A DNA stretch of 37,764 bases, from positions 1 to 37,764 of the forward strand of contig JBBQSV010000005.1 in assembly GCA_038213615.1 (NCBI GenBank), written 5' to 3'. The number at the start of each line of letters is the position of its first letter. Position 1 is the first letter of the stretch. The notes below the pieces were generated by a model. It had not been told where the DNA came from, did no database searches, and saw only the letters and a list, made by a program, of their open reading frames with translations. Source of the stretch: JBBQSV01 sp038213615. Lineage in GTDB: Bacteria; Patescibacteriota; Saccharimonadia; Saccharimonadales; OMJO01. The position numbers were made by a program, and so were the translations under genes. Shown in pieces: positions 7,534-14,849 of this stretch.

Positions 7534-8063
7534 GACAGATACAATGAACTTTTAAGGGGTTAGCCTTTTTGGGGTTCTGTCCACGGATGGTCCGGGTCCG
7601 AGTGCACCGTGAAGCAGGAGCTGACGCCATCTTCCTAGGGGGTGGAAGCCCTTGAATGACAACGCCGCCCGGCTCCTTGGTACACCCGGACCGCGGTTAT
7701 GCGACTACCGATCGTTCGTTAGTCCGAAGTGAGCGATTTGCTATCATCCGCTTCGTCTAATGAACGAACAACCGGCAGTCGCGTGGGCTGGATCAGTTGC
7801 GCTGGTAAAAGCGCAAAGCAAGGGGCCCTTGGCCTTGCCGGCGGTATTGATTCGCCCGTGCCCTGATCCGGATGGACGTGATGAAGTAGCCTTACCTTAT
7901 GCATGAGCAGCGGCAGGCAGCCGAGGCTCAGTTGGTATCAGACCACCTCGGTTGGCAATGGCCAAAACTACTTCATCACGTTATGGAAAGGTTTACAGCT
8001 TGCTAGCTGGACTCGATCACTAAGTGAGAGTCTACCTTCCGCGATGTATTCATTGTATCTGTC
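7534..8063 (+). ncRNA. Large structured non-coding RNA candidate (about 530 nt, five domains)
   Basis: This gene-free segment is saturated with nested inverted repeats. The ends pair perfectly over 15 nt: GACAGATACAATGAA (7534-7548) with 8049-8063. Inside are five domains in order: D1 closed by 7589-7597/7684-7692 (9 bp), containing 7616-7621/7672-7677 and hairpin 7631-7635/7644-7648; D2 closed by 7699-7706/7777-7784, with 7713-7722/7757-7766 (10 bp); D3 closed by 7788-7796/7863-7871 (9 bp), with hairpins 7797-7802/7811-7816 and 7818-7823/7833-7838; D4 closed by a perfect 14-bp helix 7876-7889/7968-7981, with 7918-7926/7946-7954; D5 closed by 7985-7992/8034-8040, with hairpins 7996-8009 and 8010-8032. 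Several pairs are G-U on the plus strand (7718/7761, 7700/7783, 7789/7870, 7920/7952, 7875/7982) and would be A-C mismatches on the minus strand, which fixes the likely strand. No frame of convincing length is present. I see no RNase P, tmRNA or SRP signature motifs. Exact ends and terminator are uncertain. Confidence 0.72.
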
Positions 8064-8131
8064 AATGTGCGATTGCGAGCAATGCTCAGCAAAGCGGATC
8101 ACATCATACACCAAAGATTTACTAGGGTCAA

Positions 8132-10729
8132 CTAGGCACGTACGGCTTTTAGCTGGTCTGTAGCTTTCTGGGCCAAGTCGTCCAGTAGCTTACTTACCTC
8201 ATCTGTTGTCAGGGTTCGTTGGTATGATGCCAATGAAACCCTAAATGTCACGTGTTTGTAACCACGTTCATCGTCCTTTTGATAAATGCCCAAAAGAGTG
8301 GTTGTTAGCTGAGTATTGGCTGGCCTAGATTCCGTTAAACTATCGACAACTAACTGGTTCAACTCTGCAAATGACACCTTGGCATGTACTTTTAGGGTGA
8401 TGTCTTGATCGATCTTGGGAAAACGTGGGATGGGCTGATAGGTTGCGGAGTTTGACTGTTGCATGATGCGCTCCATGTCTAGCTCAAACCCTGCCACGTA
8501 GGCTGGTAACTTTAGGTTACGCCGCACCTCTGCCCGAAACTCGCCTAGTTCGCCCAACAGTAGGCCATCTGCTGTCTTGACGTAGACGGACCGTGTTTTT
8601 TCGAATGGCGCGATAGCAGCTTTGCCGATTTCTGGTCTTGGGGCGTGATGAGCAGAAGCTGCGGGCTCCAACACATACTCGACTCCCAAGTTAATTAGCA
8701 GCTCTCGCATATAACGCTGGGCCTGGTAATACGGTGCCCCGGCGTAATCTTTGGCTGACTTTTCATCGGCTGCAAAAACCAAGGCTATTCGCTGATCTTC
8801 GATAGGTAAGTTTGTTTTTTCATCCACATAGTCTGTGCAGTGCACCGGGTTGATTTCGAATATGGCAAACTGACCATAGCCGGCTTTGATGTTGGGATGA
8901 ACTTTGTCTAGCAAACTAGGCAGTAAGCTCAATCGGTAATATTGCAAATCTGGGCTTATGGCGTTAGTGATTTCATAGGCAAACTTGGCATTTTGACCAA
9001 CCTTTTTTAGTAAGTCGCCGTGCACAAAGCTATAGGTCAGCACTTCGTTAGCGCCAGCTCTGGCCAAAACCTCTCTGGCTTTGGTTTTAGTCGCCAGCAG
9101 TGGATCTGTAGGCGCAGGGTTTATCGATCGTTTAGGTAATTGCACTGGTAATTTATCGTAGCCATACAAACGGCCAATCTCTTCTACGATGTCTTCGGGA
9201 ATTTCTATATCGGTGCGCCAAAATGGGGCAATCACATGCAGGTCTTTTTTGTTGGCAGGTACACTGGCCATTTTGAACTCCACGTTTTCTAACAGTTTGG
9301 CCATGTCTTTTAGACTCAGATTGGTGCCTAACCGAGCATTTACAAACTCAGCCGATACGCTAACCCGAGCGGGCTCTGGCAGTTTGGCTTTTAAATCATG
9401 AATGGCGTATGCCGCAGATGGACCACTGGGGTCATCGATCATACTGACCACCAGGGCTAGTACTTTGTCATTCTGCCAGGGGCTTTGGCCTTTGGTAAAC
9501 CTAGTAACCGCATCTGTAAACAAACCATGTTCCATAGCCGTACGGCGGATAGAATACATATCAAAGGTGGCGCATTCCAGCACTATATTTTTGGTGTTTT
9601 CGTCTACCTCAGTCTCTTGGCCACCCATCACACCACCTAGGCCAATTAAGTGCTTAGCACTAGCTATGACAATGTCTGCCTTGCGGGGTTCTATTTCTTT
9701 ACCACCCAATAGTTTAATCTTCTCGCCAGGCTTGGGACTCCGTACCATAATCGTTGCCGTTTTTGATCCATCTAATTTACAAAGTTTGTCGTAGTCGTAG
9801 GCATGCATTGGTTGACCGGTTAAGTACATGACGTAATTAGTTACATCTACAATGTTATTTATCGGCTTAATCCCAACGCGCACTAACTTGGCTTGGATAG
9901 ACAAAGCCGAGGGCATAATATCTACATCGTGGACTACCTGGGCCATAAAACGTGGCACCAAACTAGGTAGTTCGTTCTTGACGGTTAACTCGCCACGATT
10001 TTTATAAGGTCCGGTGGTTCTTTCGCCTTGATACCAAGATGGTGAGTCAAATGGTTTGTGTTGAATGCCGGCAACCTCGCGGGCCACTCCTAGTAATCCA
10101 AACAGATCTGGACGATGGGTAAACATCTTGTTTTCTATATCGATTATATGATCGTTAAGCCCATACTTTTCGGCAAAGTCATCGCCTGGCTTAATATCTG
10201 GCAGGCCCTTATAGCTAGTTAAGGCTTCAACATGGCTGACCAACTTTGTACTACTTTTGGCCACCCATGATTCAGACATAATCTCTAAAATGCCAGAATG
10301 GTCTTCGCTAATGGCTAGCTCGCTGGCGCTGGCCAACATGCCGTTGCTGGTTTCGCCACGAATTTGGCGGGCTTCTAACACCAATGGCTCTTTGTCATAA
10401 CTAGCCGGCACTGTCGAACCTGGTGGCAGCCAGACGGCCATCATGCCCGCCCGTACGTTTGGTGCACCACAAACTACTTGCACTAGGCCATCTTCGCGCT
10501 TGACGCCTTTGACCTTGCCACCGTCATCCACAAAACAAACACTCAGTTTGTCGGCATCTGGGTGTTTTGTGCACTTGACCACTTTGACTATCACAATGTC
10601 CTGGTACTTTTTGCCTAGGTCGATAACTTCGTCCACGCCACCCAGCTGGGCGCCAATTTGCTTGACTACGTCGTCAACCGAACCTTTAACGTCAGTAAAC
10701 TCTTTGACCCAGTTCAGACTAACTTTCAT
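8132..10729 (-). CDS. pheT: Phenylalanyl-tRNA synthetase beta subunit
   Basis: The editing and tRNA-binding subunit of the alpha2-beta2 enzyme that charges tRNA-Phe. The 865-residue product starts MKVSLNWVKEF and contains the N-terminal EMAP/OB tRNA-binding domain (KHPDADKLSVC to VVCGAPNVRAGM), the B3/B4 editing domain (DIENKMFTHRPDLFGLLGVAREVAG, NNIVDVTNYVMYLTGQPMHAYD), the B5 domain, the synthetase-like core (YRLSLLPSLLDKVHPNIKAGY) and a C-terminal anticodon-binding FDX-ACB domain (PRFPKIDQDITLKV). It is somewhat longer than the usual ~800 residues. Its ATG overlaps the stop of the preceding Nudix gene (ATGA), with GGGGG upstream. It ends the six-gene pheS-to-pheT operon. Confidence 0.97.
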   Translation of the reverse strand: MKVSLNWVKEFTDVKGSVDDVVKQIGAQLGGVDEVIDLGKKYQDIVIVKVVKCTKHPDADKLSVCFVDDGGKVKGVKREDGLVQVVCGAPNVRAGMMAVWLPPGSTVPASYDKEPLVLEARQIRGETSNGMLASASELAISEDHSGILEIMSESWVAKSSTKLVSHVEALTSYKGLPDIKPGDDFAEKYGLNDHIIDIENKMFTHRPDLFGLLGVAREVAGIQHKPFDSPSWYQGERTTGPYKNRGELTVKNELPSLVPRFMAQVVHDVDIMPSALSIQAKLVRVGIKPINNIVDVTNYVMYLTGQPMHAYDYDKLCKLDGSKTATIMVRSPKPGEKIKLLGGKEIEPRKADIVIASAKHLIGLGGVMGGQETEVDENTKNIVLECATFDMYSIRRTAMEHGLFTDAVTRFTKGQSPWQNDKVLALVVSMIDDPSGPSAAYAIHDLKAKLPEPARVSVSAEFVNARLGTNLSLKDMAKLLENVEFKMASVPANKKDLHVIAPFWRTDIEIPEDIVEEIGRLYGYDKLPVQLPKRSINPAPTDPLLATKTKAREVLARAGANEVLTYSFVHGDLLKKVGQNAKFAYEITNAISPDLQYYRLSLLPSLLDKVHPNIKAGYGQFAIFEINPVHCTDYVDEKTNLPIEDQRIALVFAADEKSAKDYAGAPYYQAQRYMRELLINLGVEYVLEPAASAHHAPRPEIGKAAIAPFEKTRSVYVKTADGLLLGELGEFRAEVRRNLKLPAYVAGFELDMERIMQQSNSATYQPIPRFPKIDQDITLKVHAKVSFAELNQLVVDSLTESRPANTQLTTTLLGIYQKDDERGYKHVTFRVSLASYQRTLTTDEVSKLLDDLAQKATDQLKAVRA

Positions 10730-11235
10730 TGTGAGCCCCCTGTAAAGACTTTGACAGTGTCAGCCATGTTGCGAATGTATTTATCCGGATTATCAGTGAC
10801 ATCTTTTACCAGGTCACTCGCTGCAACGAACATAAGTGCCTCAACCTCTTCATCCTGAGCGGTGAAGTCCCCAAGTTCATGATCAACAACAACCGTATAC
10901 CACTGACAAAAGTAATTTCGTGGTCCTACAATCCTTAACTTTGGTCCAATCTCAAACTTAACCCCACTAAGTCCAATTTCTTCTTCGGCCTCTTTATAAA
11001 TATTGACTTCATAGGTTTCACCTTCTTCAACTGTCCCGGCTACAGCCGGGCCCCACTTACCCGCATCAGCGTCCTTACCAAACTTGCGTTGAGCCATCAG
11101 TACCTGGCCACTATTATTTGTGAGCCAAAGCGCTGAAACCCTATAAATATCAATGGGGTAATCCATTTCGTCACGCAACTTGGCTCCAATAATCTGATCC
11201 TTATCATCAACTATTTCGCGCTTTTGTGGTTTCAT
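10726..11235 (-). CDS. Nudix hydrolase, isopentenyl-diphosphate-isomerase-like subgroup
   Basis: A 169-residue Nudix protein. The Nudix box is at residues 67-89 (GTVEEGETYEVNIYKEAEEE then IGL), one spacing with T-Y-E-V in place of the usual A-A, but the catalytic REUXEEXGU becomes KEAEEEIGL, with the leading Arg replaced by Lys. The preceding DIYRVSALWLTNNSGQVLMAQR and KWGPAVAGTV resemble the Nudix group near isopentenyl-diphosphate isomerase (YfcD-like). It overlaps its neighbours by 4 nt on both sides (ATGA), with GAGG 8 nt upstream of the ATG. Why it sits between the two phenylalanyl-tRNA synthetase genes is unknown. Confidence 0.85.
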   Translation of the reverse strand: MKPQKREIVDDKDQIIGAKLRDEMDYPIDIYRVSALWLTNNSGQVLMAQRKFGKDADAGKWGPAVAGTVEEGETYEVNIYKEAEEEIGLSGVKFEIGPKLRIVGPRNYFCQWYTVVVDHELGDFTAQDEEVEALMFVAASDLVKDVTDNPDKYIRNMADTVKVFTGGSQ

Positions 11236-11546
11236 CGGGATTGCCTCATTCTTTGCGCCACTGCAAAGGGCATCAAATAACTGTCTAGGTTGCTTTTTTG
11301 ACCTTTGTTGGCAATTTTAGACAATAGTATGCCGAATTGCTTTACTTCTTTTTTTTGGGCCCCATTGAGCCTGGCTAATGACTGGGTGTAGTTGATAATT
11401 TCCTCGGCTCTGGCAATTGCCTGGTTTGCCATTTCTGGCTGCTTCAAACTTATTGCCGTATCATAACGTGCAACTTCGGCATAAACCGAACCCATTACAG
11501 TAAATATATCCGCTCCTTCTAAGGCATTGGTGTGATAACTACTCAT
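11232..11546 (-). CDS. Small helical protein of unknown function
   Basis: A 104-residue protein starting MSSYHTNALEG; I chose the ATG at 11546 because GAGGTGG lies just upstream and the gene then overlaps the DUF5674 gene by 8 nt. The sequence is almost entirely helical with heptad-like spacing (SVYAEVARYDTAISL, ANQAIARAEEIINYTQSLARL, KEVKQFGILLSKIA) and ends AQRMRQSR. It resembles small four-helix-bundle proteins such as its operon mate at 11877-12272, but I cannot assign a family. It is inside the pheS-pheT operon. The C-terminal codons of RQSR-stop also provide the Shine-Dalgarno and ATGA of the next gene. Confidence 0.75.
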   Translation of the reverse strand: MSSYHTNALEGADIFTVMGSVYAEVARYDTAISLKQPEMANQAIARAEEIINYTQSLARLNGAQKKEVKQFGILLSKIANKGQKSNLDSYLMPFAVAQRMRQSR

Positions 11547-11880
11547 ACACCACCTCGTCAATGATTGCCTTGATTTGGTCGCGAATTTGTGAAGATTGCA
11601 CAATCATACTTGGATTTTTTTGGTGGATTTTGATATTTATCATCGATTCGTACATGATAAATTCATTTGTCCCAAACTTTGCCGGGAACAAGTTCACGCC
11701 CCATAGGTCTTTTTGCTGAGAACCTCTACCGAGCAATTCTTGTTCACCCTCAAAATGCATTGGCATATCTACAATAAAGATCTTTTTAGCTAGATCAACA
11801 TCTGCTTTAACAAGGTTGCCATCTATCTTCAGGGCCATTTCTTCTAGTTCTCTGACCGATATTTTGTCTACTTGCTTCAT
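11539..11880 (-). CDS. DUF5674 family protein
   Basis: A 113-residue protein that I recognise as DUF5674-like, a family I associate with CPR bacteria and some others. Recognisable segments are KISVRELEEMA at the N-terminus, DLAKKIFIVDMPMHFEGEQELL, the core KDLWGVNLFP, and FIMYESMINIKIHQKN followed by IRDQIKAIIDEVV. Function is unknown. Conserved W and N residues in the DLWGVN segment and the later SMINI strand suggest a small alpha/beta fold. Its ATGA overlaps the upstream four-helix gene, and its end overlaps the next gene by 8 nt, so it is translated from the pheS-pheT transcript. Confidence 0.8.
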   Translation of the reverse strand: MKQVDKISVRELEEMALKIDGNLVKADVDLAKKIFIVDMPMHFEGEQELLGRGSQQKDLWGVNLFPAKFGTNEFIMYESMINIKIHQKNPSMIVQSSQIRDQIKAIIDEVVYE

Positions 11881-12272
11881 GTTTTAATACCTTCGCTCAC
11901 TGACCGGTCTATCTCTGTTCTGGCTTCAGCCATCCTATGTGCAATAGATTTAACGCTCCTATCAATAATGACCATAAAATCGGGGTCAAGTTCAATATAG
12001 TCTACCTTGGTAGCCAATAGGTAGATCTGCCGAATACTAGCTAGTGCCCTACGCGCCACACTCAGAGACAGCTCCGCATCTGGTGCATAAATTGAAGCGA
12101 GGGCTTCTGTAACCGATGAGGTTAAATCCATTGCCTTAAAACGTAATCGAAAGCACATGCCCGCACTTTCTACCTCGGGTAACTCCGTAATGAGTGCATA
12201 AACTTTTTCGGAAATTGCGAATGCGTCTGCCTCTAAACTATCGTTAATGTCTGAACTACCTAGCTGTTTCAT
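11877..12272 (-). CDS. Four-helix-bundle protein (S23/IVP-like)
   Basis: A 131-residue all-helical protein resembling the four-helix-bundle family once described from 23S rRNA intervening sequences and common as stand-alone genes in CPR genomes. Helices can be read at about 15-35 (ADAFAISEKVYALITELP), 43-65 (FRLRFKAMDLTSSVTEALASI), 69-92 and 103-128 (DFMVIIDRSVKSIAHRMAEA). The FRLRFKAMDLTSSVTEA segment corresponds to the family's QLRRAAVSVPLNIAEG region but is diverged, so the family call is moderate. The ATG overlaps the pheS stop (ATGA), with GAGG 8 nt upstream. Role in the operon is unknown. Confidence 0.68.
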   Translation of the reverse strand: MKQLGSSDINDSLEADAFAISEKVYALITELPEVESAGMCFRLRFKAMDLTSSVTEALASIYAPDAELSLSVARRALASIRQIYLLATKVDYIELDPDFMVIIDRSVKSIAHRMAEARTEIDRSVSEGIKT

Positions 12273-13309
12273 CGGAATTGCCTCAAAAACTCTAGTTTGC
12301 CACTTTCAAAATAACGTACGTCTTCTATGTTGTTCTTCATCATCACTAAACGATCAACTCCGCCACCCCAGGCAAAGCCGGTGTATACGTTTGGATCGAT
12401 GCCACCCATTTTTAGCACGTTAGGGTGTATCATGCCGCAACCTAGTAGTTCTATCCACCCAGAATAGCTACAAACATTACAGCCTTTCTTCTGGCAGAAT
12501 GGACAGCTCATGGCAAACTCAAAACTCGGTTCTGTAAACGGAAAATAGAATGGCTGGGTTTTAATGTCCAGCTCTTGCTGATAATAACTACTCAAAAAAG
12601 TCTTGAGCGTAGCTAGCAAGTGGCCAACATTCATGCCCTTGTCTACATAAATGCCTTCGTGCTGGTAAAACGTATGCTCGTGCCTGGCATCCAAGTCCTC
12701 ATTACGATATACACGATCCGGTATTAGAACGGCTATTGGCTGTCCATTGTCCAAGTTCTTTTTGTACTTATGAAGCATGCGATTTTGCATGGTGCTAGTG
12801 TGAGCTGGTGCTACCAAGCCGTCAGTGGTCATGAAAGTATCATAGTCATCCCGCGCCGGATGATCTGGGGGGAAGTTCAGACTGTCAAACATATGGTAAC
12901 CATCATCTATCTGCCTGGATGCCTCAATGTTAAAGCCCATACGGTAAAAAATGTCCGAGATATAGGCTATTTCTGACATCAACGGATGCATGCTTCCTTG
13001 AGTACTTGGTAGCAATCGAGGCCACTTGTCGGTCGGCACGTTTACGTCTACCGGTGCGGTAACATCAATTGGCGCTAACTCTTCTGACTTATCGGATTCA
13101 GCGGCTACTAACGCTTCTAGCTCGGCCTTTAGGCGGTTGATTTCAGCGCCAAAGCCGGCGCGGTCTGCTGGTGCCAGCGTTGGGATCTCGGCATACAGTG
13201 CCCGCAGTTCTGTGGCGCGCAAAATAGCCGATTTGTCGGCCAGGTCTGCCAGCCGCTTTTTTAGCAAAGTTGCGACATCAGCCACTTTCTTGTTTTTATA
13301 GCTCATCAT
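12269..13309 (-). CDS. pheS: Phenylalanyl-tRNA synthetase alpha subunit
   Basis: The catalytic subunit that activates phenylalanine and transfers it to tRNA-Phe. The 346-residue product has a short N-terminal coiled coil (to about residue 95), then the class II core: STQGSMHPLM, MGFNIEASRQIDDGYHMFDSLNFPPDHPA, motif 2 region DARHEHTFYQHEGIYVDKGM, FPFTEPSFEFAM, and motif 3 GFAWGGGVDRLVMMKNNI. A four-cysteine knuckle, CPFCQKKGCNVC, just before GWIELLGCGMIHPNVL probably binds zinc. Two ATGs are adjacent (13309, 13306). No Shine-Dalgarno exists; an extended -10, TGTTACAAT, ends 5 nt before the first ATG, so the mRNA is probably leaderless. First gene of the six-gene operon to pheT. Confidence 0.97.
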   Translation of the reverse strand: MMSYKNKKVADVATLLKKRLADLADKSAILRATELRALYAEIPTLAPADRAGFGAEINRLKAELEALVAAESDKSEELAPIDVTAPVDVNVPTDKWPRLLPSTQGSMHPLMSEIAYISDIFYRMGFNIEASRQIDDGYHMFDSLNFPPDHPARDDYDTFMTTDGLVAPAHTSTMQNRMLHKYKKNLDNGQPIAVLIPDRVYRNEDLDARHEHTFYQHEGIYVDKGMNVGHLLATLKTFLSSYYQQELDIKTQPFYFPFTEPSFEFAMSCPFCQKKGCNVCSYSGWIELLGCGMIHPNVLKMGGIDPNVYTGFAWGGGVDRLVMMKNNIEDVRYFESGKLEFLRQFR

Positions 13310-13314
13310 TAGTC

Positions 13315-13323
13315 ATTGTAACA
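13315..13323 (-). promoter_or_regulatory. Extended -10 promoter for a leaderless pheS operon
   Basis: TGT followed by TACAAT (minus strand, -10 box 13320-13315) ends 5 nt before the first pheS ATG and 8 nt before the second. With the usual 6-7 nt discriminator, transcription starts at or within the start codons. No -35 box is convincing; the TG extension may replace it. Confidence 0.55.
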
Positions 13324-13377
13324 GATGTGGCTTGGGTATTGTATTATAAAGAAAGCCAAATAAACGAAAGGCCAATT

Positions 13378-13914
13378 ATGGGCATTTTTAGCAAACTAAA
13401 ACAGAACCTTCAGCACGGGGGCGTGAAAGTAAAAGTCGATGCTCCGGCTACTATCAGTCTGAAAGACAACTTTGACGTAGCCATAACTATAACCAGCACC
13501 GACCCCCAGAAAATTAAAAGCGTAACCGTGTCGTTCGTCAAACATCTAGTAAACACTCAGAACGCCAACGAACCAACAATCCGCACTGTAGTAACTAAGC
13601 GTGAGGACACTACTTTTAACATTGCAGCTGGCGAAACCAAGCAAATCAAAATTAATATGTCGCTAGACCCCGCCAAAGACCCCGAACTGAATGATCTAAT
13701 CAAAGAATTGGACCCATCCGGGATCACCGAAGGCATGGCCAAGATTGCCGGCAATCTGATGAAGGTCACAGAGGCACTGAACAATAAACAATACGACTAT
13801 TACATTGAAGCCAAAGTAGATGTGGACGGTATTGCCTTCGACCCGGCTGGCCAAGTCAGCGTACAGTTTCTAAGACCCGGGGAACTAGGCGCCAGCGCCA
13901 GAATAAATTTGTAG
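13378..13914 (+). CDS. Spo0M/arrestin-like beta-sandwich protein
   Basis: A 178-residue protein; I use the ATG at 13378 (MGIFSKLKQNL), preceded by GAAAGG, rather than an in-frame extension that runs back into pheS. After a short amphipathic N-terminus the sequence is rich in beta strands (GVKVKVDAPATISLKDNFDV, AITITSTDPQKIKSVTVSFV, TFNIAAGETKQIKINMSL), which resembles the start of Spo0M-like/arrestin-fold proteins (short FFKKFK leader, then GDxV strands). The middle contains a helical insertion (NDLIKELDPSGITEGMAKIA) that is not typical, so the family call is tentative. No signal peptide is visible. It diverges from pheS across about 70 bp that hold both promoters (TATTAT at 13342-13347 for this gene). 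Confidence 0.6.
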   Translation: MGIFSKLKQNLQHGGVKVKVDAPATISLKDNFDVAITITSTDPQKIKSVTVSFVKHLVNTQNANEPTIRTVVTKREDTTFNIAAGETKQIKINMSLDPAKDPELNDLIKELDPSGITEGMAKIAGNLMKVTEALNNKQYDYYIEAKVDVDGIAFDPAGQVSVQFLRPGELGASARINL

Positions 13915-13915
13915 T

Positions 13916-14791
13916 CTAATGCGGCGGGCGGCTGCCAATGCCGGCAATGTAAGCAGACTGCAAGCGGGCTAGCATGTCTGTGGGGTTGTTTAGCCAATCC
14001 CAGGCTTTGCCATCATATCCTCTTTGGGGATCCCAACTGTTCTGGATACGCGTAATCATGTCTTCTGTAACAGCCTTGGTGAATGCTAGCCCGCAATGGT
14101 CCTGAAATTTATCTAATTGGTCTGTGTAAAATTCACCCGCAATTTGCGGGATACAGGCCAAGCGGTCTCTTAGAAAAGTATAGTGTTCTTCGTCCAGCAC
14201 AAATTCTGGCGATAACAACACGGCCAGGAAATCTGGGTATCCTTCTAAAAACAGACACAAATTTGTGTCAATTTGGTCACGCTCACTCAATAAAAGCTGG
14301 TGCAATACATCGGCTCCCGCAACTATCACGTCGGTACGGATATGCGGGCTGTCTGGCAAGATATGTGGCTGCACTATTTTGCCGTCTACCATTTTTGCTA
14401 TGGTAGCTAATATGCCCGAGTAGCTTATATCAAAAACCCGCTGGGGCACACGACCTTGAACTTGTTCTGCAAATATAACGGTGGTTTCTACCTCTGCCAC
14501 ACCGTCAAAGTTCTGTTTCATCTCGCGCCTGAACAAGATTGGGTGCTCGTTGTGCACTTTTAGCGTGCGGTATGGAGCTACCATATCGTGGACCGGAACC
14601 GACAGCTCTGCACCCGTAATTTCATCATCGTCTAGTTCGGCGACTCTAGCTGCCATGGCAACAAACGGATACATGTTAATAGGGTGTGCCGCCAAGTGGT
14701 ATGCCCGCCTATCATCAACAGGGCCACGCACATAATCGGTATCAATCTTTTCGAAAGCGAATTCTGATAGCTTTCTGCTAACATTGGTCAT
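13916..14791 (-). CDS. Conserved-looking hypothetical protein
   Basis: A 291-residue soluble protein with no signal peptide. I do not recognise the family. The N-terminal half has beta-rich segments (ITGAELSVPVHDMVAPYRTLKV, VAEVETTVIFAEQV) followed by a helical C-terminal half (EHYTFLRDRLACIPQIAGEFYT, KAVTEDMITRIQNSW) ending in GIGSRPPH. The ATG at 14791 has no Shine-Dalgarno; TATAAT lies 10 nt upstream on the minus strand, consistent with a 3-nt or absent leader. It is convergent with the Spo0M-like gene (1 nt between stops) and divergent from yajQ with only 58 bp between starts. Confidence 0.72.
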   Translation of the reverse strand: MTNVSRKLSEFAFEKIDTDYVRGPVDDRRAYHLAAHPINMYPFVAMAARVAELDDDEITGAELSVPVHDMVAPYRTLKVHNEHPILFRREMKQNFDGVAEVETTVIFAEQVQGRVPQRVFDISYSGILATIAKMVDGKIVQPHILPDSPHIRTDVIVAGADVLHQLLLSERDQIDTNLCLFLEGYPDFLAVLLSPEFVLDEEHYTFLRDRLACIPQIAGEFYTDQLDKFQDHCGLAFTKAVTEDMITRIQNSWDPQRGYDGKAWDWLNNPTDMLARLQSAYIAGIGSRPPH

Positions 14792-14814
14792 TGGTCTGTA
14801 TATTATACCATATT

Positions 14815-14843
14815 TTGACTATGTTTACCTTTGTTTGTATGCT
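14815..14843 (+). promoter_or_regulatory. Sigma-70-type promoter for leaderless yajQ
   Basis: TTGACT (14815-14820), a 17-nt spacer and TATGCT (14838-14843). Only 6 nt separate the -10 box from the yajQ ATG (14850), so transcription should begin at the start codon. This is the best-formed leaderless promoter in the window because both boxes are readable. It is interleaved with the divergent promoter of the gene ending at 13916. Confidence 0.7.
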
Positions 14844-14849
14844 GTAGAC

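Noticed and set aside
7534..8063. RNase P RNA, tmRNA or SRP RNA
   Set aside because: On the minus strand a GGACAGAACCCC near 7571-7583 resembles the 3' end of RNase P RNA, and GTGAGCGATTTGCT (7729-7742) resembles an RNase P hairpin, but the universal GAGGAAAGTCC region is absent and pairing favours the plus strand. No TTCGA arm or CCA end for tmRNA, and no GGAAGGAAGCA-type SRP loop.
7534..8063. Transposable element with 15-bp terminal inverted repeats
   Set aside because: The inverted ends could be TIRs, but the interior is full of nested complementary helices with strand-specific G-U pairs, there is no transposase, and the flanks show no target duplication. RNA is the simpler reading.
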